A DNA stretch of 64,000 bases from Anadara kagoshimensis (lineage: Eukaryota > Mollusca > Bivalvia > Arcoida > Arcidae): the NCBI GenBank assembly GCA_021292105.1, contig CM037863.1, positions 4,847,260-4,911,259 on the forward strand, written 5' to 3'. Position 1 is the first letter of the stretch. The number at the start of each line of letters is the position of its first letter. The position numbers were made by a program, and so were the translations under genes. Below the pieces are notes generated by a model. It made no database searches. It saw only the letters and a program-made list of their open reading frames with translations, and was not told the origin of the DNA. Positions 12,456 through 24,435 of this stretch are shown here, in pieces.

Positions 12456-14050
12456 AATTTGTAGTTTTTACATTCACACCAGAAACATTTTTGCAATATT
12501 TAATGTGTAAATGTTCTATATTGGAACAATAAATTGCAAGTGGGTTTAAACAAGTTTATTACTAACGCAAGCTTTTTGGAAACCTAATACTTGTTTAATT
12601 TAACCTATTTAAAGCGGAATCGAGCTGTTAATCAAATTCGACATGCGTAATAGGGTGTTTTTTTTGCATTTGCACAGACCTTAAGTGCGCAGTTGAAATA
12701 GGACGTATACAATTCAAGAGGCAGAAGTTATTTTGGAGTATTTTAATTAAGTTCACAGCAGTATTAGCCTACAATCTATGACAATATTCTGTGGTAAGCT
12801 GTTTAATTTGTTTATATCGAAGTGTTATAAAAGCTAAATATTTATTTACAGAGGTATTTTGTTCTGAGATATGTTTGTACTTTCGGTTTCATTTTAAATG
12901 TGACAAAGATTATTTTAATCCTCTGTAGTAGGGGGTGTCTGGAGTAATACAGAATATGGTAAAAAATTGACCCATTTTGTTAGGTAGAATAAAAACGGTA
13001 TTATCTGACTTTGAGTATTATCGTAGAAACTAGATTTTGGAAATCACCTTGGCTATTTATAAACGAATACGTCACTGGGTGTGTGTAGTGCGCAAGCTTA
13101 CGCACAATCTACAATAGCGGACACCGAAAATGCTGATTCATAACAATCTTACATCACTGCAAATATTTAAAACATTAATTTATTGCCTATTAAATTTATG
13201 CTAACTAATACATAAACCCTATACAATATCCCCATACATATCTGTTATCTAACATATACTACACAATGCAAGGTGTGTATGACATCATACAAAGATCTTG
13301 GACCAAATTTAGCACCAACAAAAGTACTAGCTTTCTAAAAGCTTGCCTGACTAAACATTTCCTAATATGAGACCTTGGTTGCTGAGGGGCTTAATGCGGA
13401 TCATAGGCTTTTCACTGCAGAATAGTACTATATATCTGTAATGTATTAGTTATAATACATATTGTGTTAAAGTCGTACCAGTTGTTCCCCTTTAACTGTA
13501 CTTTTGCGAGTTGTTCCTCATTATTTCTACTCTTGTATAAAAACCCCTTTGATGATCATGAGCAGTATTAAATATTTCATGTGTTCATGTCGGACGTTCA
13601 GTTGTATGCAATGGTTAATCGCTCTAGGTCCGATATATCTTTTTAGATCACCTGAGCCATCGGTTCAGATGAAGTATTTCTGTCTATCTTCGTCCGTCGT
13701 TTGTCGTGTGTAAACTTTTCACATTTTAATCAACTCCTCCAAAACTATAAAGCTAAATTGGATGATATTTGCCAGTAATGATGTCTAGGTAAGGGGCTTT
13801 CAGATTTACACAAACAAAAAGATTATCTCCCCTTGGGACCATATGAAGGGGAAAATTGTTAAAATCTTCAAAAATTATCTCCTCTGAACTTACAAGAGAT
13901 ATAACTTAGATTTTTCATGTAAAACATACTTAGGTTATCTTGTTTCATATTTGCACAATTCAAATCTGTAGGGCCGAAATAATGAAATGGCAAGGTACTT
14001 AAGGGGGAAATTGCCAAAATTAATGTATTTTTTAATATATCTTAAACACT
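12456..14050 (+). repeat. Composite repeat block S4
   Basis: Full S copy with the inner inverted-repeat block at ~12563-13351 and the M head from ~13640. It ends in CTTAAACACT immediately before CCTATACTGG of E2, the same fusion point as S1/E1. Together with E2, and excluding the inserted 4.1-kb element, S4-E2 spans about 4.9 kb, the period of the composite unit. Confidence 0.8.
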
Positions 14051-14720
14051 CCTATACTGGTCTGTTTTACAAAGACAAATATGTATCATGAAAACAAATG
14101 TCCCTACTTAACAAAGAACTTACTTCCTGATATCGCAAAAACCAGCAAAACAAAGCAATATCATACACAGATCACGTGATACCAAAATTTCTGTAGTGCC
14201 TTTATACTTATTACACAGTTATCTGATTTCTTTTCAAATGAAATTACACATTTTTTAGTTTTTTGAACGGAATTGTGTCTCTTAGCAGATTCAATTAAAT
14301 TATGCACATAATGATTGTCTGTTGAATCGGAAACACTACCCAATTTGTGTGCCCACTTAATACCATATATTACATGTTAAATAACATTAATAGATTGACC
14401 TTTGTTCATCAAGTCTGTCAAAAACAAAGTCATGTAATCGGTTCTGCTGGTATTACTTTCAAATTTTCAAAACTAACAAAAGTCTTCCATTTGTTAAATG
14501 CACTAAAATAGTTCTTAATAGTATTGTCCCTTTTTGAGCCAACTATATGATTAACCATGCTATGAGCCAAATCATGTAATCTATCTGAACCTGTTTCATT
14601 ACAACTGGTCACTGATACATCCTCTAAGATGGAATTGGTAAGACCTAAACCTAAGAACATAAATAAATCAGTAATAAATAAACATACAAAATATGATATG
14701 TAATGCAACTATTCTGAATT
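14051..14720 (-). pseudogene. Tyrosine recombinase N-terminal part (E2)
   Basis: Reads LTNSILEDVSV, then DRLHDLAHSMVNHIVGSK with a continuing KNYFSAFNKWKTFVSFENL helix pair, and then HYVHNLIESAKRHNSV: the SAM-like N-domain. The fragment is cut at the same KTDQYR point as E1. A frameshift separates the N-domain from the Arg-box segment. This copy preserves the longest uninterrupted stretch between the two N-domain helices. Confidence 0.78.
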
Positions 14721-15356
14721 TAGTTTTTATGTCACCATATATATCATTGTTACGTCTACCCTTATGTACTCTTTTACATGTCAATATTATGATTTCTTGA
14801 ATAAATGGCATAAATACACTGTCATCATGAATTTTAGGCCAATATGGACAGATCTCCAAAATGGTATAACTCAAGTATCTATAGATTTTCTGCAACTAAC
14901 GTATCAACAACCCTGCTTTTAAGCCTTGGAGGTAGAACCAACCAATTTTTTTCATTGGCCTAAGAATGCATGAAAGCATTAACACCACTTGTTCCTGGGC
15001 ACCACCATTTTGAATTAAATTTAATGCAAGTAGTATTATAATCACTAGCAAATCTATCAAAAGTATGAGGAACCCAGGGTATAATAAGCATGTTAAATGT
15101 GTCATTATTAACACACCAGTCTTCACTATCTGTGAACTAAGCATATCAGCTTTCTTATTGCTTGACCTAAAACCCCACACTGGGTTAATACTGACCATTT
15201 TTAGCTTCACACACATTGTGAATATCTTTTGCTTTTTCTTGAAGCTGAGGCTTCATGCTACCCTTCTCTATAATACTAACTACACTCTTATTATCAGTAT
15301 ACCACTAAATATACTGTCCTTCCAGACAGTTCTCACATGAAAACAAAATTCTCCTA
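14721..15356 (-). pseudogene. RNase H C-terminal tail (E2, left part)
   Basis: The frame at 14896-15216 includes INPVWGFRSSNKKADMLS, matching the WxPR..N.KAD.LS block that follows RNase H in DIRS polyproteins. A further frame contains the TFDRFASDYNT-like segment. The upstream half of RNase H is across the inserted element at 19480. The antisense strand carries the 91-codon open frame at 15065-15340 that recurs identically in E3, E4 and E5. Confidence 0.7.
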
Positions 15357-15369
15357 CACAAGACCAACT

Positions 15370-15565
15370 CCCTCCTTTAAGGGTCTTTAAGGAATCCTTA
15401 AAGATCCTTAAAGATGTCCTTAAAGATCCTTAAAGCCTCCTAAATACCCCTTTAAGGACCACCATCTTCTTTAAGGATCTTTAAGGCTTCCTTACAGATC
15501 CTTAATGGAACTGAAATTATAGGATCTTCAATGCGGCTTTAAGGATCTTTAAGGATCACCCTGAC
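15370..15565. repeat. Left subterminal array of copy A
   Basis: About a dozen direct and inverted copies of CCTTAAAGATCCTTAAAG-type motifs. The block is largely the reverse complement of 19283-19465, so the two together act as long imperfect terminal inverted repeats. They could be transposase binding sites, as subterminal repeats are in CACTA elements (inference). Confidence 0.75.
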
Positions 15566-15642
15566 ATACACATGTGTTTAAATCATATAATGGTGTTTTT
15601 TCAACCACCCTGAAAACCCTAAAACTTTAATAAGTATATGAA

Positions 15643-15645
<3 letters not shown>

Positions 15646-15678
<33 letters not shown>
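15646..15678. repeat. (GA)n microsatellite in copy A
   Basis: An uninterrupted GA dinucleotide run. Further GA runs in this element lie at 16084-16151 and 17443-17487, with CT at ~18131-18154. Confidence 0.9.
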
Positions 15679-15679
<1 letters not shown>

Positions 15680-15760
15680 CAGAGCGAAGACTTGTACATC
15701 ATCAGTTTTTAAACTACCATTATTTGATATTTCTTATTTCATGACCTTGAAATGTGCATT

Positions 15761-15764
15761 CATA

Positions 15765-15819
<55 letters not shown>

Positions 15820-15938
15820 ATTATCATATAAATTAATAAATAAATTATCATATAAATTAATAAATAAATAATCAAATAAATATATAAATAATCATAAATA
15901 AATAAATAAATAATCAAATAAATAAATAAACACTCATA

Positions 15939-15973
<35 letters not shown>

Positions 15974-15974
15974 A
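15761..15974. repeat. (AAAT)n microsatellite in copy A
   Basis: About 210 bp of AAAT units with AATTATCATAT interruptions. The corresponding tract in copy B is TTTA at 46509-46765. Open frames rich in YLFI here are simple-repeat artefacts. Confidence 0.9.
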
Positions 15975-16093
15975 CCACAATTTCATAGACAAAACTGTAG
16001 ATTCATTTGCACTATCTTCTTTATGTAATACCTTCTCGATCGATCCAGTAAAATAACTTGTATTCTCTGATCAAGTTGTTTATGGAGAGAGAG

Positions 16094-16153
<60 letters not shown>

Positions 16154-17441
16154 TCGGAGCTGAGAGTTGTCTATCGGAACTTTTTCCCACAAGCGAAAAC
16201 TATAAGCATGATTTCTAATCATAGAATAGGTCCGCAATCCAAGTTAACGAATTTCGGGCTAATAAAGTTGTGATTTATAATGAAACAATTAAAAGAAAAA
16301 ACATTTATATCATCGGCATTTATTTTAAGTTAATTAACGTTTTAATTTGTTTTCTTGCCGAAAATGGGGTTCTCTGTGTGTTTCCGTTTCATTAATAATC
16401 CTAGAATTGACAGCCTCAATATAACTAGCAAAATCTTGATCTCACTGTCTTGGTTCACATCTTTAGGGAAAATCTAGTGTGAGAAAACTCGCTTGTCGAA
16501 TATTGGTTCTAATCTCAATGCACTTCGATTTCTTTCACTATCCTTGAACTTAAAGTCTCTACACAAGACTATACAATTTTGTTACAAACTGACAAAATAT
16601 TAAACTGGGACAGGCCATAATCTCAGAAAATTTGTCAGTTCGCTCAGGTTTTACATTCTTGGCCATTCTAGAATTCTTATTCATTGAATCAAATAATGAT
16701 ATAAGTGAAATAATCTTGACACAGGAATGAAACTATACTCTGCTATCCCGTTATCCTGATTATGTTGAGAAAAAGGTGAAAAAGTTTTCTCCAGAAATAA
16801 ATCAAATGGTGTTGTTCAAACACAAAAAGATATTAGCAGTCTGCAGCTGACGTTGGAATATTGTCATATCGAGGAGAGAAAGAGAGAGAGAGAGCAGAGA
16901 GAATTTGGATTTGTAGTGTCGTGTACTTTTTTCGTTCTGTTTAAAAATAATTCAAAAATGGTAAATCATGCAGTGTCAGATCCAGCAGGATGGAGGTAGG
17001 TGGGCGGGGAGGGGGGCACCCCAACATTTGCCCCTGCTTTCCGACTTTTTTCCCTCTTGCTCACCGCAAATTGTCAAGCAACCAGTGGATGGACCAGTTA
17101 ATTAGTGGTACTGATTAATTAATTCGTGTACAGGTAGGTAATTGCAATCAGGTGATGATGTAATGTACCAGTTCGCTGAGGTATGAAAGAATTCAGGTAG
17201 TGCTGACCAGTCTTAGGTGATAATGTTATTTACCTGATCACTTAGGCATGAAAGAACCCAGTTAGTATTAGTAAATGACGTTAATTAGTAATACTAATTA
17301 AGACACTTCTGTCTTGTCAGAAAGCATGAATTTTAAACTGGGCTGTTATCAGTACTTCAAAAATAATTCTTATTCAAGGACAGATTCCATAAAGAGTGAT
17401 TCCATTAATCATAAATGAATATTGGGACCAAGGGTCAGGGC

Positions 17442-17489
<48 letters not shown>

Positions 17490-17865
17490 AATTAGAATGG
17501 TACATTTTAGCACATAAGATTATCTTTTTGTATATTTTTATAGCGCAAAGTCCTATTTTGATATAAAAGTCCCAATTTTTGTACATTTTTTGTACATTTT
17601 TTTTTATTTTTAATTGGTTTTAATAGATAAATTCCATCTCATTTGACTTTTTATTCTATCCGTCCCTTATTGGCTTTATGGAACAAATCTAAAATGATAA
17701 GTGCTATTTTCTGGTAAAAAGGATTCTTGTGTGTTGCACCATTATACTGATTATTTAGTATAATAATGTAATAATTTAATTAATATATAAAAATTAACTA
17801 GTATGTTCAGATGGATGTCATATAGATAATTTTAAACAAGTGTGGAAAAAAGGGGAGGAAGGAGA

Positions 17866-18020
17866 CCTTCCACTGCGGTAGCAGCCAGCTCGGTAGAGTG
17901 TCGACTGTCCGCTCCAGAAGTGGAAGGTCGCGGGTTTGGTCTCTGGCCGGGTCTGATCCAAAACTTGAAAAAGGGTAGTGACTATTCACTCGGATCCGCT
18001 TTTGAGTATGACAATGGTAA
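17866..18020 (+). mobile_element. tRNA-derived SINE fragment inside copy A
   Basis: The tRNA-like head contains a box-A-like segment AGCCAGCTCGGTAGAG (~17883-17898) and a box-B-like GCGGGTTTGGTCTC (~17930-17943), followed by GGCCGGGTCTGATCC. From memory, this is close to the widespread marine-invertebrate SINE heads reading GGGTTCGATCCCCGGCCGGGTC. The body GGGTAGTGACTATTCACTC may correspond to the central domain of MetaSINE-type elements, which is tentative. A second copy is at the mirrored place in copy B. Confidence 0.55.
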
Positions 18021-18682
18021 TATTTTTTTAAACAGTTTTACCAGATGTATAACAGTAGGAAACGTCGCTAGTTCTACTGTTTCAATTTGTAAAGAGTACT
18101 ATTATTATAATGTTTAACATGTGCACCCCCTTTCTCTCTCTCTCTCTCTCTCTCAACGTGAATTGAATTAATTTCTGAAATTATTTTATTTAACATTCTC
18201 ACTGTTTCCCTCATAAAACAGTCATTTAAGTTAAATGCGAGATTTTGAAGGATAGATTAAGATTATAACAAATTATCATTAAAACTCGTCCTTCCATTTT
18301 GTACAGATTATTAAATGTCGCTGGTACAATATTATAGTTGTTTATCAAACAAGGAAATAAGTATTGGTATTACAACAAAAATGTAACTAAATTATAAAAG
18401 ACAATTTTAAATAAAATTTACTTAAAATTATTGTTTTAATTTCAAGAATTATTGAAATATTTTAATATAAAAGAAGTAGTATGATTAAGATTATACAAAT
18501 AGGAATGGATATCTGATCGATAATTGATCTGGTACCCCATTGATCTTTATAAAAGTGATGTTTGCCAGTCAGATAAATAAGTGTATTACAGGTAACGGTT
18601 TGATATGCCCGTCTTCTTTTGATCAGAAATCTTAAGTCAGTTAAATTAACCTAAAAATTATTCCTCTCAAGAATGAAAGAGC

Positions 18683-18687
<5 letters not shown>

Positions 18688-18736
<49 letters not shown>
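18688..18736. repeat. (AAT)n microsatellite in copy A
   Basis: About 16 AAT units. Copy B has a shorter TTA/TCA tract at ~43222-43248 at the matching position. Confidence 0.9.
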
Positions 18737-18739
<3 letters not shown>

Positions 18740-18870
18740 TATTTTTTAAATGGAGTAAAACATTTTATTTAAATATTTTATTATTAAATCTGAAAGATTT
18801 AGAGCTAGTCACGTGATCCTTAGGCTACCGGGTACTAATATAGTTTAAAAATATAAAATGCATATTCATG

Positions 18871-18961
18871 TCTTCCGTGGCCTAATGGATAAGGATGTAG
18901 AGTCAGGAAAGGATGTAATCTGGGGAACTAAGGGTAGTGAGTTCAAGTCCCGCTGCGAGCG
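18871..18961 (+). pseudogene. tRNA-Arg-like sequence in copy A
   Basis: Box A is exact (TGGCCTAATGG, 18878-18888) and begins like tRNA-Arg D-arms (GTGGCCTAATGGATAAGG). Box B is near-consensus (AGTTCAAGTCC, 18940-18950). The A-to-B distance of ~52 bp, with no clean anticodon stem and a mismatched T-stem, argues against a functional tRNA. It is kept in copy B (42996-43090), so it travelled with the element. Internal Pol III promoters could still be active. Confidence 0.55.
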
Positions 18962-19282
18962 AAATTAGATAAGTAAATTTGTAATAAATGATGTTAAATA
19001 ATGTTTTTTTTTTTTGTGATTTCAGGACTACTTGCAAAACAACCAAAATTAGTATAAATTGATAAAGAAAAATGATTAAATAAATAAGTTTATTTTTTAT
19101 AAATTTACAAATTTTATAAATAAATAAAAAAAAATTAAATATTTTTTTTTAAATAAAACAATAAAATGAAATAAAAACAGTGTAAGAGTATAATAAGTTA
19201 AATAATTATATTTAACATCACATTTATATAAATTTAAAATTTAAAAAAATGTAAAGAAATTTGTTTTCTGTGTTTATTAAAC

Positions 19283-19465
19283 GAATCCTTAAAGATCCTT
19301 AAAGCCGCCTTAAAGATTCTTAAAATTTCAGTTCCATTAAGGATCTTTAAGGATGTCCTTAAAGAGACCTTAAAGACACATTTAAGGTCCTTAAAGACCC
19401 CTTAAAGATCCTTAAAACCCCATTTAATGAGTCTTTAAGGGGGCTTTAAGGATCCTTAAAGGTGA
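19283..19465. repeat. Right subterminal array of copy A
   Basis: Direct and inverted CTTAAAGATCCTTAAAG motifs ending in AAGGTGACTTTTCTTCTTGTG at the element tip. It pairs with the left array. Confidence 0.75.
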
Positions 19466-19479
19466 CTTTTCTTCTTGTG

Positions 19480-20625
19480 CTAACCGTCTCAAGTTCTCTC
19501 CAAGTAGAACTTTCACTCATTTCTAAGTGTGACCAACTACCAAAAATCTCATATTTCTCATTCTCTACAATAAAAACCACCATAACCTGTACTTGATACA
19601 TCAGAATAAACCCTGTAATCAAATTCTGTAAAACAATCATAATACTAACCATTTCATGTTTTGATATTTTTTAACCAAACCCTCAGCTCTAATTGGGCTT
19701 CTTGGCTAACCATAATAGGTGCATTCCAACTTGCTCTATTAATAATACATTTTAAAAGCTCTCTGCTTTTCAATAACACTAACTAGCCAACAGCTGTATG
19801 CATAGAAATAATCTGACCAGTCACACAAGCTACATCTCTACAGGAATGCAAGGATTTTCAGCAATTCTTTCTAACAAAAGGAAATACTACTCAAAAGCTT
19901 TAACTCTTTGTACAGTAATACACTTTACCTTCTATGAAATTCCAAACATAACCTAGCCAAACTATGGCATTACTTGGTGTCCAGCAACATTTTTGATCTA
20001 CTGATAGAAAACAACTTTTTTTAAATTTTAACGAATTTTTAAACTGAATTTTAGGGCTTCATTGTAATTTGAATCTCCTCCAATTCCATCGTCTAAAAAC
20101 ATGACTATTTTGCGTCGTAATGACCTCCAAGTTATCAAACTTCTGGTAACTTTGTGAAAATATAACCTGCCACTGAAATACCAAAAGGCAAGACATTGAA
20201 AACAAAATACATATATCCAGTCTGATAATGCCATGCAAAACCCAAATAAGTTCTGTGTTCTTCAAAAATTTCTATATGGTGATCAGCTGATTTTAAATCA
20301 AAACCAAAACAAAAATACCTGCACAAAATATATCCTTTGCTACCTTTGCATCTTTATATTTAAACTTATACTTATATAGTAATGGGTTAATATGCCCACA
20401 ATCCAAAACCAACCCGTACTTAGATTTGTTAACTGTCACAGTAAGGATTTATAGCCTTTGGTGGCTGATAAACTTCTGAAATACATCCCTTTTTCAACAA
20501 ATTTTGGATTTCATCTTCAGCAAATTCAATGTGATTTAAAGCAGATGTATATTCGGCATAAAACATGAGCCAGCGAAAAATGGAATGGAATCCAAGACTA
20601 CAATATTAGCTCCCATATCAATCAA
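19480..20625 (-). pseudogene. Reverse transcriptase and RNase H N-part (E2, right part)
   Basis: The RNase H start has MSESSTWRELETV (19446-19652 frame; its last residues are from the inserted element) and a Tyr/Phe-rich strand before it. The reverse transcriptase has FGFDLKSADHHIEIFEEH (motif A with its Asp) and IVMFLDDGIGGDSNYNE (motif C) in overlapping frames at 20028-20326. Small indels near 20120-20160 force three frames. The fingers segment with NPYLDLL- or DCRHIN-like residues (20370-20470) is present but mutated. Confidence 0.8.
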
Positions 20626-21445
20626 TAATAAATGTGCTTTCGTAACCTACCTACAGGGGATATTGTTGTATCTTTGAAATCATCAGAGTCAAACAAACTA
20701 TTGACCCCATTAATTAAATCAAAATTAGAAATACTTATCTTATCACTGCCCTCAATCTTTCCCTGCATTTCTTTACAGTCCATGCCCCAATGGCCAGGCT
20801 TGCCTAATGCAAAACACAGTCCTGGCCTCCTGAAACTGCCCTTGTTGGAGTAATTTGTAGACATCGTGCTGCTGCTGGTCCTCGTCGTGGAACTTCCGCC
20901 GTCTAAACTGTAAGGTTGCGTTCGATTCCCTCGCCAGGTGAACGTCCGGGTCTTTCCCTTGAATTTTCTCATAGCTGCATTCTCTTTCCTGTGAATCTTC
21001 TTCTCATCGTCTGAATCATCAGCTAGAGCATTTAGTGAATATTCCTCTGCTGTTAACCACCCTAATTGCGAACTATCTGCTAATTAATGAGTTCCTGACG
21101 GTGCTGTAACACATTAATACCTTCTGATATCTTATCCTGGACTTCAGTAGTTGCATCACGTAAATTAGGGTCTTCCTTTAACAAAGCGTCCACCTCCATT
21201 ATTTTTTGTATTTTAGAATTAGCTCTGAACTGCACTTCGTTCCTTTCTTATTAAACGATATTTATCACTAGTAATTTACTTCTTTTGGAAACCTGAGCGT
21301 CACTAAGTAAACGAATATTGTCGTTTATATGTTGCTGGAAAGAACTCAACTTATTAGACATTAAACTGTCCAGCTTCTTCAACAAACTCGACTGAGAGGT
21401 TTCGATACGTTTATCGATGAAACTAGTAATAGCCGCCTCGTCCAT
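20626..21445 (-). pseudogene. Gag-like protein, knuckle damaged (E2)
   Basis: The likely start is the ATG at 21445-21443 (MDEAAITSFIDKRIETS). The C-terminal half (20622-20972) has an RGNRTQPYSLDGGSSTTRT linker and then CFALGKPGHWGMDC. The second zinc-binding Cys is Leu, so the knuckle cannot fold normally. After it, SDKISISNFDLINGVNSLF leads to the reverse transcriptase, showing that gag and pol were probably one continuous frame. Frameshifts lie near 21060-21290. Confidence 0.75.
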
Positions 21446-21500
21446 ACTGAAAAATGGTCTGACCAGTGTGAAGATCAAGGCTAGAATGACATGTAATTTA

Positions 21501-23090
21501 ACTTGTATTTTTTACATTCACCCCAAGAACATTTTTGCAGTATTTATTGTGTAAATGATTTATATTGGAACAATAATTTCCAAGTGGGTTTAAACAGGTG
21601 TATTACTAACGCAAGCTTTTTTGGAAAGCTAACATTTGTTTATTTTAACCTATTTAAAGAAGTTTGTCCATTGTACTCGAGCTGTTAAATCAAATTCGAC
21701 ATGCATGATAGGGTGTGTTTTTTTTGCATTTGCACAGATCTTAAGTGCGCAGTTAAGACAGGACGTTTACAATTCAAGAGGCAGAAGTTATTTTGGAGAA
21801 CTTTAATTAAGTTAACGGCAGTAATAGCCTACAATCCATGACAATATTCTATGGTAAGCTGTTTAATTTGTTTATATCCAAGTGTTATAAAAGCTAAATA
21901 TTTATTTACAGAGGTATTTTGTTCTGAGATATTTTTGTTACTTGGACTTTGTACTTTCGGTTTCATTTTAAATGTGACAAAGATTATTTTAAATTTTTCT
22001 GTAGGAGGTGGTGTTTGGGGTAATACAGAAAATGGTAAAAACAATTGACCCATTTTGTTGGGTAGAATAAAAACGGTATTATCTGACTTTGAGTATTATC
22101 GTAGAAACTAGATTTTGAAAATCACCTGAGCTATTTATAAACGAATACGTCACTGGGTGTGTGTAGTGCGCAAGCTTACACACAATCTACAATAGCGGAC
22201 ACCGGGAATGCTGATTTATAACAATCTTACATCACTGCAAATATTTAAAACATTAATTAATTGCCTATTAAATTTATGCTAACATATACATAAACCCCAT
22301 ACAGTATCCCCATACATATCTGTTATCTAACATATACTACACAATACAAGGTGTGTATGACACCATACAAAGATCTTGAACCAAATTTAGCAACAACACA
22401 AGTACTAGCGTTCCAAAAGCTTGCCTGACTAATCATTTCTAATATGAGGCCTTGGTGGCTGAGGGGCTTAATGAGGATCACAGGCTTTTCACTGCTGAAT
22501 GGTCCAAAATATCTGTAATGTATTAGTTGTAATACATATTGTGTTAAAGTCGTACCAGTTGTTCCCCTTTAACTGTACTTTTGTATAATATGAGTTGTAC
22601 TCTCGTATAAAAACGCATCGATGACCATGAGCAGTATATGTGTTCATGTTGGACGTTCAGTTGTATGCCAGGGTAATCTAGGTCCGATATATCTTTTTAG
22701 ATCACCTGAGCCATCGGCTCAGATGAGGTATTGCTATCTCTTTTTGTCTCTCGTCTGCCGTGTGTAAACTTTTCACATTTTAATCAACTCCTCCAAAACA
22801 TTGAAGCCAAATTGGATAATATTGGCCTGTAATGATGTAAGGGGCTTTCAGATTTGCACAAACGAAAAGATTATGTCCCGTTCGGGCCATATAAAAGGGA
22901 AAATTGTTAAAATCTTTAAAATTATCTCCTTTGAACTTACAAGAAGTATAACTTAGATATTTCATGTAATCATACTTAGGGCATCTAGTTTCATATTCAC
23001 ACAAATCGTATCTGTAGGGCCGAAATGATGACATGACAAGGTACTTGAGGGGAAAATGCCAAAATTAATGTATTTTAAATGTATCTTGAA
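21501..23090 (+). repeat. Composite repeat block S5
   Basis: Full S copy after E2. The inner inverted-repeat block spans ~21608-22430. The M head starts at ~22698 with the perfect hairpin CTGAGCCATCGGCTCAG and continues directly into the M core. Confidence 0.75.
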
Positions 23091-23515
23091 CACTTTTTGT
23101 ATAGGCATGTATATTAGAATAGTGTAGGCATTTCCACAGCGATCATTTTGATACACAAACAAAGGTCATATGTTTAAAGGTCAAGGTCACAGATGCGAAC
23201 TAATACTAAAAATATTCATTATCTCAAAAAACTATAAACATTTTTGTATAGGCATGTATATTAGAATATTGTAGGCATTTGTACAACGATCATTTTGATA
23301 TATGAATAAAGGATATAAGTTCAAAGGTCAAATCACATATGCAAACAAATACTGGAATGGTTAATTATTCAAAAACTATAAACATTTTGTATAGGCATGT
23401 ATATTGGAATATTGTAGGCATTTGTACAACGATCATTTTTATATATGAATGAAGGTCATAGGTTCAAGGGGCAAGGTCATAGATGCAAAAGAATACTGAA
23501 ATGGTTCATCTCATT
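23091..23515 (+). repeat. M tandem core, three monomers
   Basis: TATAGGCATGTATATT starts at ~23100, 23247 and 23391 (period ~145 bp), each followed by CATTTTGATA and GGTCA motifs. Confidence 0.8.
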
Positions 23516-23981
23516 AATTTCTCAGGAATTTCCTTTAGAAAAGCCCTTTCAAGTTTGTGAAAACATTTAAACATTTATCGTAATGAACCAAAAGGGTTCT
23601 AAGCCTGAAACCTCATATATTGCACCAGGACGAAAAGTTCTACCAAGTTTGCAAAGTTGGTTGACCTTGACCTACATTTACGGTCACAGTGTCCTAAAGT
23701 AACAAATCATTTAAAGTCCAGTTTATTCGTTTATTGACGTTTATCAATGCTTAATATATCCGATTAAATCTCTTTCAAAACAAAATTTTGGATATAAACC
23801 AATTTTAACCAGTTTTTGAACAAAGCGATGCGCCGTTTGAGTTGAAAGGGAAAACATCCAAGTTGCTTGTGTTCCATATAACTTGTAGTTTTTACATTCA
23901 CACTAGGAACATTTTTGCAGCATTTAATGTGTAAATGTTCTATATTGGAACAATAATTTCCAAGTGGGTTTAAACAGGTTT
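23516..23981 (+). repeat. Shortened M2 plus 104-bp S leader
   Basis: M2 lacks its hairpin head and joins the M core at CTCATTAATTTCTCAGG. From 23878 comes the start of an S block (CTTGTAGTTTTTACATTC), which is cut at AAACAGGTTTA, where the 3' terminus of E3 begins. The same ~100-bp leader appears again to the right of E3 (29691-29790), so E3 is bracketed by direct copies of it. Confidence 0.7.
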
Positions 23982-24103
23982 AGTCTATTATCTACTAAAC
24001 CATTCAAAGAAAGACACACACGCCAACGCTATAGCATCCGTAATAAATAATTACAACAAAAACAAGAAATATATATGTGAATGTAGTCTATGGTATTGGA
24101 TAG
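23982..24103 (-). repeat. Split direct repeat B2 of E3
   Basis: About 122 bp, ~88% alike by eye to B1. Shared landmarks are ACACGCCAACGCTATA and TCCGTAATAAATAATTACAA, then TATGGTATTGGATA. It sits at the outer left tip of the element. Confidence 0.75.
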
Positions 24104-24435
24104 GCGGATATTTATTCCTTTGTAAGGTAAATATCCACATAAATAATGCACAGGATTAAAAACCAAAGATAAAACTAAATAAGTCAAAAAATCTGGAAGA
24201 CATTTGCGCTTTATTTTCCCAAAATAAATAACAATTATTATAAAAAATGGTCTTACCAGTATGAAGACCAAGGCTAAAATGACACCTAATTTAACAAACT
24301 TAATACATCTTACTTAAACCTTCGTGTATCACGCCTGACATACATACACAAAGAATGCCACGCCCTTAATTTAAATATTAAAGAACCAAACAGACAACAG
24401 ATTTCTTCTATTCTACGTAGCAAAGAAAATTGTGA
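24104..24435 (-). repeat. Split direct repeat A2 of E3
   Basis: Contains a diverged copy of the element 5' end. On the minus strand, gag-start codons reading LVRPFF and the upstream sequence GTTAAATTAGGTGTCATTTT match the corresponding positions at 29636-29690. In PAT elements the A1/A2 and B1/B2 pairs allow template switching and circle formation (family knowledge). Confidence 0.7.

Larger units (their letters stand above)
15357..19479 (+). mobile_element. CACAAG-ended DNA element, copy A (4123 bp, no transposase seen)
   Basis: Starts CACAAGACC and ends TCTTGTG, and is flanked by a 3-bp duplication CTA (15354-15356 and 19480-19482). Other E copies carry the empty site with one CTA. Subterminal inverted arrays of CTTTAAGGATC-type motifs occupy ~200 bp at each end, and both ends include GGAACTGAAATT in inverted orientation. 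The interior holds microsatellites, a tRNA-derived SINE and a tRNA-Arg-like sequence, but no transposase. A 3-bp duplication, CAC start and subterminal repeats resemble CACTA/EnSpm elements. Other 3-bp-target groups (Academ, Zator, Harbinger) cannot be excluded. Confidence 0.8.
14051..21500 (-). mobile_element. DIRS/PAT-like retrotransposon remnant E2, split by a DNA element
   Basis: E2 is in two parts, 14051-15356 and 19480-21500, separated by a 4123-bp insertion in the RNase H region. Removing the insert plus one CTA duplicate restores the uninterrupted sequence seen in E3, E4 and E5 (CTCCTAACCGTCTC). Order and truncations match E1, but E2 keeps the reverse-transcriptase fingers segment that E1 lacks. 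The insertion is private to E2, so it post-dates amplification of the E units. Confidence 0.85.

Noticed and set aside
15720-15992. YLFI-rich and RERE/SLSL-rich open frames (15720-16273, 44540-44910, 46318-47033, 54557)
   Set aside because: Translations of AAAT and GA/CT microsatellites, not genes.
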